From CAWDVK01 sp963805715 (GTDB lineage: Bacteria > Actinomycetota > Actinomycetes > Streptosporangiales > Streptosporangiaceae): DNA of 64,000 nt. Below, piece by piece: positions 34,831 through 43,593 of this stretch (its first letter is position 1; every line of letters starts with the position of its first letter). The notes below the pieces were generated by a model. The model made no database searches. It worked only from the letters and a program-made list of their open reading frames with translations, and was not told the origin of the DNA. Location of the stretch: positions 62,001 to 126,000 of the forward strand of contig CAWDVK010000006.1 of assembly GCA_963805715.1 (NCBI GenBank). The letters are read 5' to 3'. A program made the position numbers and the translations under genes.

Positions 34831-36642
34831 ATGAGTGCAGACGTTATCGAAGACCAGACACAGACCACCCTCCCAGAACTCGCCCAGTGGGTCAGCGAGA
34901 TCGCGAAACTAACCAAGCCAGACAACGTCGTCTGGTGCGACGGCTCGCAGGGCGAGTGGGACCGGCTCACCAGCCAGCTGGTCGATGCCGGTACCTTCAC
35001 CCGGCTCAACCCGAAACTGCGCCCGAACAGCTTCTACTGCGCTTCCGATCCATCGGACGTGGCACGCGTCGAGGACCGCACGTTCATCTGCTCGGAGAAG
35101 GAATCCGACGCGGGCCCGACCAACAACTGGATCGCGCCGGACGAGATGCGCGCGACCTTCGCCGAGGTCTTCGACGGCTGCATGCGCGGCCGCACCATGT
35201 ACGTGATCCCGTTCTGCATGGGACCGCTCGGCAGCAGCATCTCCCAGCTGGGAGTGGAGATCACCGACTCTCCCTACGTGGTCGTGTCGATGCGGATCAT
35301 GACCAGGATGGGCACCCCGGCGCTGCGCTCGATCGAGGAGACCGGCCAGTTCGTCCGCGCCGTGCACTCCGTCGGCGCCCCGCTGGAGCCCGGCCAGGCC
35401 GACGTGCCGTGGCCGTGCAGCAAGACGAAGTACATCTCGCACTTCCCGGAGACCAGGGAGATCTGGTCCTACGGCTCCGGCTACGGCGGCAACGCGCTGC
35501 TCGGCAAGAAGTGCTACGCGCTGCGCATCGCGTCGGTCATGGCACGGGACGAGGGCTGGCTGGCCGAGCACATGCTCATCCTCAAGCTGACCCCGCCCGG
35601 CGGCGAGGCGAAGTACATCGCGGCGGCCTTCCCGTCCGCGTGCGGCAAGACCAACCTGGCCATGCTGGAGCCGACCGTCCCCGGCTGGAAGGTCGAGGCC
35701 GTCGGCGACGATATCGCCTGGATGCGATTCGGCGATGACGGCAGGCTGTACGCGATCAACCCGGAGGCCGGGTTCTTCGGCGTCGCCCCCGGCACCGGCA
35801 TGAAGACCAACGCCAACGCGGTCAAGACCATGTGGGGCAACAGCATCTTCACCAACGTGGCCCTCACCGACGACGGCGACGTGTGGTGGGAGGGCCTCAC
35901 CGATGAGCCGCCCGCGCACCTGACGGACTGGAAGGGCCGGGACTGGACGCCGGGCTCGGCCGAGCCCGCGGCGCACCCCAACGCCCGGTTCACCACGCCG
36001 GCCGACCAGTGCCCGATCATCGCGCCGGAGTGGGATGACCCGGCCGGCGTCCCGATCTCGGCGATCCTGTTCGGCGGCCGGCGCGCCAGCACCGTGCCGC
36101 TGGTGATCGAGTCCTTCGACTGGGACCACGGCGTGTTCCTGGGCGCCAACATCGCCTCGGAGAAGACCGCGGCGGCCGAGGGCAAGGTCGGCGAGCTGCG
36201 GCACGACCCGTTCGCGATGCTGCCGTTCTGCGGCTACAACATGGGCGACTACTTCGGCTACTGGCTGCAGATCGGGCAGAAGGCCGACCCGGACAAGCTG
36301 CCGAAGCTGTTCTACGTCAACTGGTTCCGCAAGGACGCCCGCGGCAGGTTCGTCTGGCCGGGATTCGGCGAGAACAGCCGGGTGCTCAAGTGGATCATCG
36401 AGCGGCTGGACGGCAAGGCCAAGGCGACGAAGACCGCGATCGGCTACCTGCCCGCGCCAGGCTCGCTCGACCTCGACGGCCTGGAGATCAGCTGGGCTGA
36501 CCTCGACCTGCTGCTGACCGTGGACAATGAGGCCTGGAAGCTCGAGGCGGAGCACATCCCCGAGTTCTTCCGCACCTTCCACCGGCACCTGCCGCCGCGG
36601 CTCTGGGAGCTGCACCAGGAACTGGAGGAGCGGCTCGGCTGA
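34831..36642 (+). CDS. pckG: Phosphoenolpyruvate carboxykinase (GTP)
   Basis: A 603-residue enzyme converting oxaloacetate and GTP to PEP, CO2 and GDP for gluconeogenesis. Full-length motifs: SKTKYISHFPETREIWSYGSG YGGNALLGKKC substrate region (with a natural break here), the kinase-1a loop FPSACGKTNLAML with the reactive Cys, the metal site VGDDIAWM, and the GTP-family FCGYNMGDYFGYWL. Start ATG 34831 follows GGGGAG by seven bases; the frame is open upstream without homology. A 38-bp palindrome closes the unit. Confidence 0.95.
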   Translation: MSADVIEDQTQTTLPELAQWVSEIAKLTKPDNVVWCDGSQGEWDRLTSQLVDAGTFTRLNPKLRPNSFYCASDPSDVARVEDRTFICSEKESDAGPTNNWIAPDEMRATFAEVFDGCMRGRTMYVIPFCMGPLGSSISQLGVEITDSPYVVVSMRIMTRMGTPALRSIEETGQFVRAVHSVGAPLEPGQADVPWPCSKTKYISHFPETREIWSYGSGYGGNALLGKKCYALRIASVMARDEGWLAEHMLILKLTPPGGEAKYIAAAFPSACGKTNLAMLEPTVPGWKVEAVGDDIAWMRFGDDGRLYAINPEAGFFGVAPGTGMKTNANAVKTMWGNSIFTNVALTDDGDVWWEGLTDEPPAHLTDWKGRDWTPGSAEPAAHPNARFTTPADQCPIIAPEWDDPAGVPISAILFGGRRASTVPLVIESFDWDHGVFLGANIASEKTAAAEGKVGELRHDPFAMLPFCGYNMGDYFGYWLQIGQKADPDKLPKLFYVNWFRKDARGRFVWPGFGENSRVLKWIIERLDGKAKATKTAIGYLPAPGSLDLDGLEISWADLDLLLTVDNEAWKLEAEHIPEFFRTFHRHLPPRLWELHQELEERLG

Positions 36643-36654
36643 GTCACCGCCGCG

Positions 36655-36692
36655 GCAGCCGGGCCCGGGCCAGCTGGCCCGGGCCCGGCTGC
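36655..36692. terminator. 38-bp perfect palindrome, terminator of pckG
   Basis: Arms of 19 bp (36655-36673 and 36674-36692) are exact complements, starting 13 bases after the pckG stop codon. There is no U tract. The hairpin is very strong and is the likely end of the pckG transcript. Confidence 0.8.
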
Positions 36693-36815
36693 TTGCGTGC
36701 ACGGCCCGCGCCGCGAGGCCGTCAGGTCACAATCACGTCACGTTCTGCTCTCTTGCTGTTACTCTCTGTTTCCAGCGCCGGGGAGCGCCTAGTCGAGCCG
36801 ACGGGGGAAGCGCTC

Positions 36816-37733
36816 GTGACAATGTGGCTGACCGGTCAGGATGTGGCCGGGAATGGTTCCGCCGGCGGCTCGCGGCAGCCGGACTTAGCCACCTACCGAG
36901 CGGCGGTCGCGGACCTGGTCGCTCAGGCCGGCGGCCGGGCGCAGTCCTGGACGGCCCGGTCGGCGGAGCAGGCGCTGCTGCGGCGGCTGCCTGAGCCCGC
37001 GCTCGCTTCCGTGCTCTCCGCCACGCCGGCCGGCCTGGACGCGACGGCCGAGAGGCTGCTGTCCGAGGTACGGAACTACCGGCCCAGCGCGCGCAGCTCC
37101 GCGGCCACCCTGGCCGGGCTGGTCAGGATCTCGCTGCTGGCCCAGATCGACGCGCTGTGGTGGGGCGACTGCCCGGCCTACCGGACCGACGCCGACCTGC
37201 GCGGCGCCGCCGACCTGATCGATCTCGATCCGCTGCGGCGGTCCGGGCAGCTGGGGTTCCGCTACCGCCGGCAGGCCGTGACCCTGCTGAGCCGGGCGGC
37301 GCGGTCAGCGGAGCGGCGCGCGTGGCCCGACCGCACGCCCCGGACCGCGGGCCTGCGGCTGGCCCGCACCAGGCCGCAGGCCGCGGCGCTGCTCAACGAG
37401 CTGGCAGCCGAGTTCGCCCGGCACGTCCGGGCGGGCACGCCGCCGCTATGGGTGACGAGCCTGACCCGCAGTGTCGAGCACCAGCGTCAGCTGCGCGCGC
37501 TCGGCTACACCGCGCTGCTGCCCAGCTCGCACTGCGCGGGCTACGCGGCCGATATCGAGGTGGCCTGGTTCCGGCGCTTCGGAGCCCACTGGCTGCTGCA
37601 GCGGCTGCTGCTGGAGCGCCAGGAAGCGGGCCAGATCAACGTCATTGACGAGGGCCAGGCCTGGCACATCTGCCTCGGGCCGGCGGCGGGCCACCGGCTG
37701 AGCCCTGTGGCCGCGGGCCGGGCGGGCAGCTGA
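36816..37733 (+). CDS. DUF5715 family protein (possible peptidase M15-like fold)
   Basis: A 305-residue protein. The first ~170 residues are helical and without recognised domain. The C-terminal ~120 residues match DUF5715: PPLWVTSLTRSVEHQRQLRALGY, LLPSSHCAGYAADIEVAWFRRFG, and INVIDEGQAWHICLGP. The S-x-H-x-x-G-x-A-x-D-I-E motif recalls the metal-binding SxHxxGxAxD of VanY/M15 peptidases, so a cell-wall or peptide hydrolase is plausible. GTG 36816 has GGGGGAAG just upstream. It ends five bases before asparagine synthetase, forming an operon. Confidence 0.75.
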   Translation: MTMWLTGQDVAGNGSAGGSRQPDLATYRAAVADLVAQAGGRAQSWTARSAEQALLRRLPEPALASVLSATPAGLDATAERLLSEVRNYRPSARSSAATLAGLVRISLLAQIDALWWGDCPAYRTDADLRGAADLIDLDPLRRSGQLGFRYRRQAVTLLSRAARSAERRAWPDRTPRTAGLRLARTRPQAAALLNELAAEFARHVRAGTPPLWVTSLTRSVEHQRQLRALGYTALLPSSHCAGYAADIEVAWFRRFGAHWLLQRLLLERQEAGQINVIDEGQAWHICLGPAAGHRLSPVAAGRAGS

Positions 37734-37738
37734 CCGGC

Positions 37739-39352
37739 ATGTGCGGCATCGCGCTCATCGCCGGGGCCGGCCCGGACCCCGTGACGTTCCGCCGGATGAT
37801 CAGCTCGCTCGCGCCGCGCGGCGAGATCGAGGAGACCAGCACCAGCGCGTCGCTGCTGGCCGGCACGCAGCGGCTGCGGATCGTGGACCGTGACCGCGCG
37901 GTGCAGCCGTGGATCTCCGCCGACGGCCGCTGGCTGCTCTGCTACAACGGCGAGGTCTTCAACTACCCGGCGCTGCGCGCCGAGCTGGCCAGCGCCGGCT
38001 GCGCGCTGCGCTCGGAGAGCGACACCGAGGTAGTGCTGGAGGCCTTCCTGCGCTGGGGCGAGCAGGCGGTCAGCCGCTTGCGCGGCGAGTTCGCCTTCGC
38101 GATCGCCGACCGCACCTCCGGTCGTGTCTACCTGGCCCGCGATCCGCTCGGGGTGAAGCCGCTGTACTGGTCGCGCCGCGGCGGCTGCCTGCACGTGGCG
38201 TCGGAGATCAAGGCGCTGGTGCCGGCCGCCGCCCCGGTCTTCGAGGTCCCGCCCGGCCATCACGGCTGGGCCGGCTCCGGCGCCAGTCCCGTCCTGGCGC
38301 CTTACGCGGACCTGACCCGGCTGGGCGAGGGCCTGGAGCCGGTCGAGGATCCGGATGAGGCCGCGAAGCTCATCCGGGCCGCGCTCGAGGACAGCATCCG
38401 GGTGCGCACCGACACCGACCTGACCGTCGGGGTCATTCTGTCCGGCGGGCTGGACAGCTCGCTCACCCTCCTGCACGTGCGGGAGATGCATCCGGACTGC
38501 GTCGCGCTCACGGTGGGCGCGCCGGGCAGCGAGGACCTGGCCTATGCCCGCCGCCTGGCCGCCGACCTGGGCGTGCCGCACGAGGTGATCGAGCTATCCC
38601 CCGGCGGCATCCAGCTGGCGGACGTGCGCGAGGCGATCCGGATGTCGGAGCTCACCGAGTACGGCGACATCATCAATGCCGTGGTATCCGTGCCGCTGTT
38701 CCGGCGCGTGCGCGAGGCGGGGATCAAGGTCGTGCTCACCGGCGACGGCTCCGATGAGCTGTTCGGCGGCTACGAGATGTACCAGCGGGTCGGGGCGGCC
38801 GAGTCCCGGCGGCTGTTCCTGCACAAGATCTCTCAGCTCAGCCGCACCGAGCTGCAGCGCGTCGACCGCACCAGCATGGGCCAGGGCGTCGAGGCCAGGG
38901 TGCCGTTCCTGGACCTGGCCCTGGTCGAGCTGGCCATGCGGCTGCCGGTGAGCCTCAAGGTTCGGGACGGCCAGGAGAAGTGGATCCTGCGCGAGGCGTT
39001 CGCCGACCTGCTGCCCGGCTATATCCGGCAGCGGCCGAAGAACCCGATGTCGCACTCGTCCGGGCTGCACGAGCGGGCCCGGATGTACCGGCCGCTGTTC
39101 GCGCGGCTGCACCGCTCGTTCGGCTACGACCTGCTCGGGCCGGTGCGCCGTGACTTCTCCATCCTGCTGGACGCGTGCGGGAACGACCTGGACCGAGCCA
39201 TCGCCGAGAGCGGCAGGCGGCTGGACTACACGATGCTCGAGCACGCGCGTGACCTGGCCGGGGCCCTGCGGTGGAACGCCGCAGGGCTGCTCCGGCCGGT
39301 GCGGGCAGCCGGGCCGGCGGAGCCGGTGACGAGCGACCCGCGCAGCCGGTGA
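37739..39352 (+). CDS. asnB: Asparagine synthase (glutamine-hydrolysing) family
   Basis: A 537-residue two-domain enzyme. Cys2 of MCGIALIAGAG is the glutaminase nucleophile, with LLCYNGEVFNYPALR and SESDTEVVLEAF completing that domain. The synthetase domain has VGVILSGGLDSSLTLLHV (PP-loop SGGLDSS), LTGDGSDELFGGYEMYQRVG and EARVPFLDLALVELAMRLP. It makes Asn from Asp, Gln and ATP, or amidates another acid. Translation is probably coupled to the DUF5715 gene, five bases upstream. Short AsnB-like proteins beside cell-wall genes may amidate peptidoglycan precursors; this is inference. Confidence 0.88.
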   Translation: MCGIALIAGAGPDPVTFRRMISSLAPRGEIEETSTSASLLAGTQRLRIVDRDRAVQPWISADGRWLLCYNGEVFNYPALRAELASAGCALRSESDTEVVLEAFLRWGEQAVSRLRGEFAFAIADRTSGRVYLARDPLGVKPLYWSRRGGCLHVASEIKALVPAAAPVFEVPPGHHGWAGSGASPVLAPYADLTRLGEGLEPVEDPDEAAKLIRAALEDSIRVRTDTDLTVGVILSGGLDSSLTLLHVREMHPDCVALTVGAPGSEDLAYARRLAADLGVPHEVIELSPGGIQLADVREAIRMSELTEYGDIINAVVSVPLFRRVREAGIKVVLTGDGSDELFGGYEMYQRVGAAESRRLFLHKISQLSRTELQRVDRTSMGQGVEARVPFLDLALVELAMRLPVSLKVRDGQEKWILREAFADLLPGYIRQRPKNPMSHSSGLHERARMYRPLFARLHRSFGYDLLGPVRRDFSILLDACGNDLDRAIAESGRRLDYTMLEHARDLAGALRWNAAGLLRPVRAAGPAEPVTSDPRSR

Positions 39353-39444
39353 CGGGTACGGCGCCAGCGCCGAGTTGATCAGCTCGTTGGCCGACTCGCT
39401 GAGTTCATGATCGGGCTCTCTCCCCGGCTGGGATGCCCGCGCGG

Positions 39445-40230
39445 CTACAGGTCCAGGTCGACGATCACCGGGGCGTGATCACTGGGCCCCTTGCCCTTGC
39501 GTGCCTCGCGGTCGACCCAGGCATCCGACACCGCGCGGGCCAGGGCCGCGTTGGCGTACACCAGGTCGATGCGCATGCCCATGCCCTTATGGAACGCCCC
39601 GGCCCGGTAGTCCCAGTAGGTGAACGGGTGCGGGCCCTTGGCGATCCGCGGCACCACGTCGGTGAGGCCGGCCTCCCGCAGCGCAGCCAGCCCGGCCCGC
39701 TCGGCCGGCGTGACGTGCGTCGAGCCGGCGAAGGCAGCCGGATCCCGAACGTCCGCATCCGTGGGAGCGATGTTGAAGTCGCCCATGAGGGCGAACGGCG
39801 CCGCCGCTGACGCCTCGGTGGCGACCGCGGCCCGCAGGGCGGACAGCCAGCGCAGCTTGTAGGCGTAGTGCGGGTCATCAGGGGTGCGCCCGTTCGGCAC
39901 GTACACCGACCGGACCCGCGCCGGCCCGCAGGTCGCGGCGATGGTGCGCGCCTCCTGCGTCTGCTCGTCCGGGAAGCCGGGACCGGCGGGCAGGCCGCGG
40001 GCCACGTCCGCCAGCCCCAGCCGGGACAGGATGGCCACGCCGTTCCAGCGGCCCTCGCCGTGGTGCGCCACGGCGTAGCCGAGCGGCGCGACGGAATCGA
40101 CCGGAAACGAGTCCGCGGCCACTTTCGTCTCCTGCAGGCACACCACGTCGGGGCCGGCCTGCTCCAGCCAGTCCACCAGCCGAGGCAGCCGCGCCAGCAC
40201 CGAGTTCACGTTCCAGGTCGCGATCCGCAC
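39445..40230 (-). CDS. xthA: Exodeoxyribonuclease III / AP endonuclease (Xth family)
   Basis: A 261-residue enzyme of base-excision repair. GTG 40230 begins VRIATWNVNSVLARLPRL, the exact family start. LQETKVAADSFPVDS holds the metal Glu; VRSVYVPNGRTPDD the active-site Tyr; FALMGDFNIAPTDADV the D-x-N; and GKGPSDHAPVIVDLDL the catalytic D-H. Longer upstream reading frame has no homology. It may share its intergenic region with the divergent DUF5996 gene. Confidence 0.92.
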   Translation of the reverse strand: MRIATWNVNSVLARLPRLVDWLEQAGPDVVCLQETKVAADSFPVDSVAPLGYAVAHHGEGRWNGVAILSRLGLADVARGLPAGPGFPDEQTQEARTIAATCGPARVRSVYVPNGRTPDDPHYAYKLRWLSALRAAVATEASAAAPFALMGDFNIAPTDADVRDPAAFAGSTHVTPAERAGLAALREAGLTDVVPRIAKGPHPFTYWDYRAGAFHKGMGMRIDLVYANAALARAVSDAWVDREARKGKGPSDHAPVIVDLDL

Positions 40231-40297
40231 CCCGCCATCCAACCAGCCGCAGCGAGGTGGGTTGAGGATCGGGCCCTGACCGGCTAGCGTGCGGATC

Positions 40298-41218
40298 ATG
40301 ACCGGGGGCTGGCCAGCGATTTCGTACGAGCAGTGGCACGAGACCTGCGACACGCTGCACGCGCACACTCAGGTGCTGGGCAAGCTGGCGGCCGGGCTGG
40401 CGCCGCCCGAGCCCCAGCTTCAGCACGCCGCGCTGCGGCTGACCGCGCGGGGCTGGGAGACGGCGACGCTGCCGGCGCCCGACGGCTCGGGTGCGCTGGT
40501 GGTGCTGCTCGACCTGCACGCCCATGAGGCGGTCATCGAGCACAGCGGCGGCCGGGCCGAGCGGATCGCGCTGACTCCCGACCGGCCCGTGGCCGAGGTG
40601 ACCCGCGGCGTGCTGGCCGCCGTGCGGGCCCTCGGCGGCAACGTCCAGATCGATCCGGCGCCGCAGGAGGTGCCCTGGAGCGTGCCGCTCGATGAGGACT
40701 ACGAGCACGCCCGCTACGACACCGGCCAGGTGGCTGACTACCTCGCCGCGGCGACCCAGGCCGCGCTGGCACTGGCCGAGTTCCGCGCCCCGTACCGCGG
40801 CCGCTCGACGCCCGTTGATGCCTGGTGGGGCTCATTCGACCTGGCGGTGAGCATGTTCTCGGGCCAGCCGGCCGACCCGCCGTCCTCCGACTTCATCATG
40901 CGCAACGCCATGAACGCGCAGGAGGTGGCCGTCGGCTGGTGGCCGGGCGACCCCCGCCATCCGGGCGCCGCTTTCTACGCCTACGCGCACCCGGCACCGG
41001 AGGGCTTCGGCTCCGGCACCCTCTCGCCGCCGAGCGCGCACTGGGATCCCTCGCTGGGCGAGTTCATCCTCGAATGGGACGATGTCCGCGCTGCCGTCGA
41101 CCCGCATGCGGCGGCGCTCGAGTTCGCCCGGTCCGCGTTCCGCCATGCCTGCGCGGTCTGCGCGTGGGATCCGCAGCTGGCCGCGACCGCCGAGGGACGC
41201 CCCCCGCCAGTCACCTGA
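40298..41218 (+). CDS. DUF5996 family protein
   Basis: A 306-residue protein matching DUF5996: WPAISYEQWHETCDTLHAHTQVLGKLAAGL at the start (broken here), FRAPYRGRSTPVDAWWGSFDLAVSMFSG in the centre, and FGSGTLSPPSAHWDPSLGEFILEWDDVR near the C-terminus. The function is unknown. ATG 40298 is chosen; GTG 40289 is possible. It directly precedes the interrupted SRPBCC gene on the same strand. Confidence 0.82.
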   Translation: MTGGWPAISYEQWHETCDTLHAHTQVLGKLAAGLAPPEPQLQHAALRLTARGWETATLPAPDGSGALVVLLDLHAHEAVIEHSGGRAERIALTPDRPVAEVTRGVLAAVRALGGNVQIDPAPQEVPWSVPLDEDYEHARYDTGQVADYLAAATQAALALAEFRAPYRGRSTPVDAWWGSFDLAVSMFSGQPADPPSSDFIMRNAMNAQEVAVGWWPGDPRHPGAAFYAYAHPAPEGFGSGTLSPPSAHWDPSLGEFILEWDDVRAAVDPHAAALEFARSAFRHACAVCAWDPQLAATAEGRPPPVT

Positions 41219-41370
41219 CGTCCAGCTTGGAGCCGGACACGCAGATCCAGATCAGGCGGGAATTCGGCGCGCGGAGATCGTCCCGAACGAGCGCATTGTG
41301 TACACGGAGGTCTATGAGGGCGCGCCGGGCGCGGAGGCGGTCAATACGGTCACCTTTGCCGAGCGGGACG

Positions 41371-41436
41371 GGTCACTCGGTAGTCGACGGAAAGATAGAT
41401 GCCTTCGGGATTGCTCATGCCGAGGATCAAGGTCAT
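41371..41436 (-). pseudogene. First 22 codons of an unrelated gene at the insert edge
   Basis: The minus strand from ATG 41436 encodes MTLILGMSNPEGIYLSVDYR, resembling the start of proteasome-like Ntn-hydrolase-type actinobacterial proteins. It is cut exactly at the SRPBCC junction near 41372. It therefore came with the insert and was truncated at the junction. Too short to name firmly. Confidence 0.45.
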
Positions 41437-41451
41437 GTTCCAGCGTACTTC

Positions 41452-42510
41452 TTAGCCGGACTCACGGAACGCCCCGATAACCTTCTCGGCTAGCAGGGGC
41501 GGTACGGAGTTACCGGCCTGTGCCTGGACTGAGGACCGGCTGCCGACGAATTCGAAGTTGTCGGGGTAAGTGAACAGCCGCTTGATCTCACCGACCCGGA
41601 GGCGGCGGTTCTCCCAGTGGAATGGGCCGACGTAGGGGCCGGGCTGGGCCTGGATGGTCGGGGATGGTCTGCCGGGTGAGAGCTTGAGCAAGAACGACCA
41701 GTACTTGCCGCGCCACCTGAACAGCGGGTCAGGGTGGCCGCGCTGGTCGGTGTAAAAAAGGTAGTTGTCGCCGGGCGGGATGGCTGGCAGGAGGTGCCCG
41801 TATTTGCCGTTCACCGACTCGCCGGGCTCGGGCTCGGTGACGAGCCCGAGCAGGGCCTGCCCGGCTGTCACATGTGGTTGCCGCGGATCGCCGCTCATCC
41901 GTCGTTCCCACCGGCCGCCGTGAGTCGGATCGGGGAGACGGGGCAGCGGCTCATCTTTGGGCACTCCGATGATAAACAGGCGCGGCCGGGCCTGCGGCAC
42001 GCCGTAGTCCGCCGCGTTGAGCACTTTCGCTTCGCAGTGATACCCGGCCGCGTTGATCTCGCGCAGCAGACGGTCAAGTGCTGGCTTGCTGGCCTTGTTG
42101 TTGTAGGTGAGCGCGTAGACGTTTTCTAGCACGAACCGCCGGGGCCGGGCCTGCGCGAGGACACGTGTGTACTCCTGCAGGAGCGACGCGTCAGGGTCGA
42201 GGCCCTCGCGTTTCCACTCCAGCCAGAAGCCCGACTTGGAGAACGGCGTGCACGGCGGCCCGCCGATCAGGAGGTCCGGCCGCCCTCCGTCGCGAAGGCC
42301 AGCGGCGTGCAGGATCTCACTAGTTGGCGTGGCCATTATGTCGGTTTGGATGACCGGGGAGACGAGATGGCTGAAGTTCTTCTCCATCGTCGCGGCGGCG
42401 TCGCGGTCCCACTCGACCGCGGCCCGGACCTCATAGCCTGCTCGCTCGGCTCCGAGGTCCAGGCCGCCAGCGCCGGAGAAGAGCGAGATCGCGATGCCCT
42501 GGGTGCTCAC
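41452..42510 (-). CDS. DNA (cytosine-5) methyltransferase of a type II R-M system
   Basis: A 352-residue m5C methyltransferase. Motif I is ISLFSGAGGLDLG (residues ~8-20), motif IV has the catalytic Cys87 in GGPPCTPFSKSG, motif VI is RFVLENVYAL, motif VIII QARPRLFIIGVP and motif X SVQAQAGNSVPPLLAEKV. The target-recognition region lies between motifs VIII and IX (about residues 200-290). It protects the host site cut by the neighbouring endonuclease. GTG 42510 is used, with GGGAGG ten bases upstream. Encoded downstream of the endonuclease on the same strand, 76 bases apart. Confidence 0.92.
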   Translation of the reverse strand: MSTQGIAISLFSGAGGLDLGAERAGYEVRAAVEWDRDAAATMEKNFSHLVSPVIQTDIMATPTSEILHAAGLRDGGRPDLLIGGPPCTPFSKSGFWLEWKREGLDPDASLLQEYTRVLAQARPRRFVLENVYALTYNNKASKPALDRLLREINAAGYHCEAKVLNAADYGVPQARPRLFIIGVPKDEPLPRLPDPTHGGRWERRMSGDPRQPHVTAGQALLGLVTEPEPGESVNGKYGHLLPAIPPGDNYLFYTDQRGHPDPLFRWRGKYWSFLLKLSPGRPSPTIQAQPGPYVGPFHWENRRLRVGEIKRLFTYPDNFEFVGSRSSVQAQAGNSVPPLLAEKVIGAFRESG

Positions 42511-42586
42511 AAGAACGATCCTCCCAGCAGCTGGTGACAAAGCCCGGCAGCGACAAGCCCGGCAGCACGACGCACTTGCAACTCGC

Positions 42587-43411
42587 TCACTCGGTCTCCG
42601 GCCGGGCGCGCTTGCGTAGCTCGGTCAGCTCGTCCTGGGCCGCCTTGAGGAGGCGCTGAAGCTGGGTCTGTACCTGGGGGCTGACCTTGAAGGAGAACCT
42701 GCGCCAGTAGTCGTAGAACTCCGCGGGGGTGGTGAAGGCACCCTGGCCGGAGCGCAGTGCATCTATGCCTTTGACGGCGCCGAGGTACTCCCTGGTAGTA
42801 GACGACCGTTCGCGACTGGCAATGCGCCAGGGTTCCTGCACGATGATCTCCAGGTCCTCCACGCGCTCGTTGCTGTCCGGGTTCAGGGTGTAGACCATGA
42901 GCACGTCGAGGTGGGTCGCGTAGTCGTTGAAGGGACGGAAAGTTCCGGGCCAGTGCAGGTCGGGCCACTTGAAGTAGGTGTTGCCGGTGTACAGAGTGAT
43001 CCTGCTCTGGGTCTGCTGCCCGTTCGCTGCGCGCCGGGCTGCCTTGACATCAACTGCGTGGAAGCCACCGCCGAACGCTTCGCCGCTGATCTCCAGGTCC
43101 GGGTAGCCACGCTCGGTACCACGGCGCACCTTCGCCTGAGGGATCAGCAGTCCGCGGACCGTGAGGAAGTTCACGATCGACACTTCCAGCACATTGGCCA
43201 GCGCAGCCGGTTCCTTGGGCAAGGGCAGCAGATGGCCGCCTTGCACGAGCCGTTCCTCCAGCTCCGCAGGCCCGGACGCCTCCAGAGGCCACCAGGACAC
43301 GTCACTGTTTCGCTGGAAGACGCCGCCGACATCAAACCTGAAGTCAGCGCATTGCTCACGCAACCATGTGCCCAGATCAAGTGGTTTCGCCACGATGACA
43401 GAGCCTGCCAC
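42587..43411 (-). CDS. Type II restriction endonuclease, PD-(D/E)xK superfamily
   Basis: A 274-residue protein. The catalytic core is seen as RGYPDLEISGEAF (P-D) followed by GGFHAVDVKAARRA (D-x-K), about residues 103-126. The family-specific TLYTGNTYFKWPDLHWPG and YATHLDVLMVYTLN follow. It resembles EcoRV-like or related orthodox dimeric enzymes; the recognition site is not deducible. No other domain is present. It lies upstream of the methyltransferase in the same transcript. GTG 43411 or GTG 43393 is the start; neither has a good ribosome site. Confidence 0.82.
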   Translation of the reverse strand: MAGSVIVAKPLDLGTWLREQCADFRFDVGGVFQRNSDVSWWPLEASGPAELEERLVQGGHLLPLPKEPAALANVLEVSIVNFLTVRGLLIPQAKVRRGTERGYPDLEISGEAFGGGFHAVDVKAARRAANGQQTQSRITLYTGNTYFKWPDLHWPGTFRPFNDYATHLDVLMVYTLNPDSNERVEDLEIIVQEPWRIASRERSSTTREYLGAVKGIDALRSGQGAFTTPAEFYDYWRRFSFKVSPQVQTQLQRLLKAAQDELTELRKRARPETE

Positions 43412-43560
43412 AGATGATCACAGGCGGAGGCCAGCTTGCGGACGGAGCCGTGCCGTGCAGCAGAAGAGTGCAGCAGCGGCGCCAGACCGCAGCGACCCAT
43501 TCGGCCAATACAGGTCTCTGGCCTGCATCAATGACCTTCATGGACCCTGATGCCTGCAGA

Positions 43561-43593
43561 TGGTAAGGAGAAGGTCTACGGTTCGATTCCGTG
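43561..43593 (+). other. tRNA T-arm-like sequence at the right edge of the R-M insert
   Basis: TACGG-TTCGATT-CCGTG forms a 5-bp stem with the conserved TTCGATT loop, preceded by AAGGTC as in a variable loop. Followed by GCGCACCA, of which the last bases belong to the SRPBCC gene, it looks like a tRNA 3' half. No matching anticodon or acceptor 5' arm is found upstream. It may be a remnant of a tRNA-type attachment site. Confidence 0.4.

Larger units (their letters stand above)
41373..43593. mobile_element. 2.2-kb inserted restriction-modification module
   Basis: Boundaries are set by resumption of the SRPBCC reading frame on both sides. The insert carries a 5-methylcytosine methyltransferase and a PD-(D/E)xK endonuclease, both on the minus strand, a truncated gene start at the left edge, and a tRNA T-arm-like sequence at the right edge. 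No transposase, integrase, obvious inverted repeats or target duplication is seen. Its right 600 bases are visibly less GC-biased than the surroundings. It probably moved by homologous or illegitimate exchange, or with a lost integrase. Confidence 0.75.

Noticed and set aside
36740..36815. Possible c-di-AMP or other riboswitch in the DUF5715 leader
   Set aside because: The leader is short and only a GGGGGAAG ribosome site and a weak stem are seen. No known riboswitch core is recognisable.
41373..43593. Insertion sequence or integrative element with its own recombinase
   Set aside because: No transposase or integrase ORF, no clear terminal inverted repeats and no evident target duplication are present.
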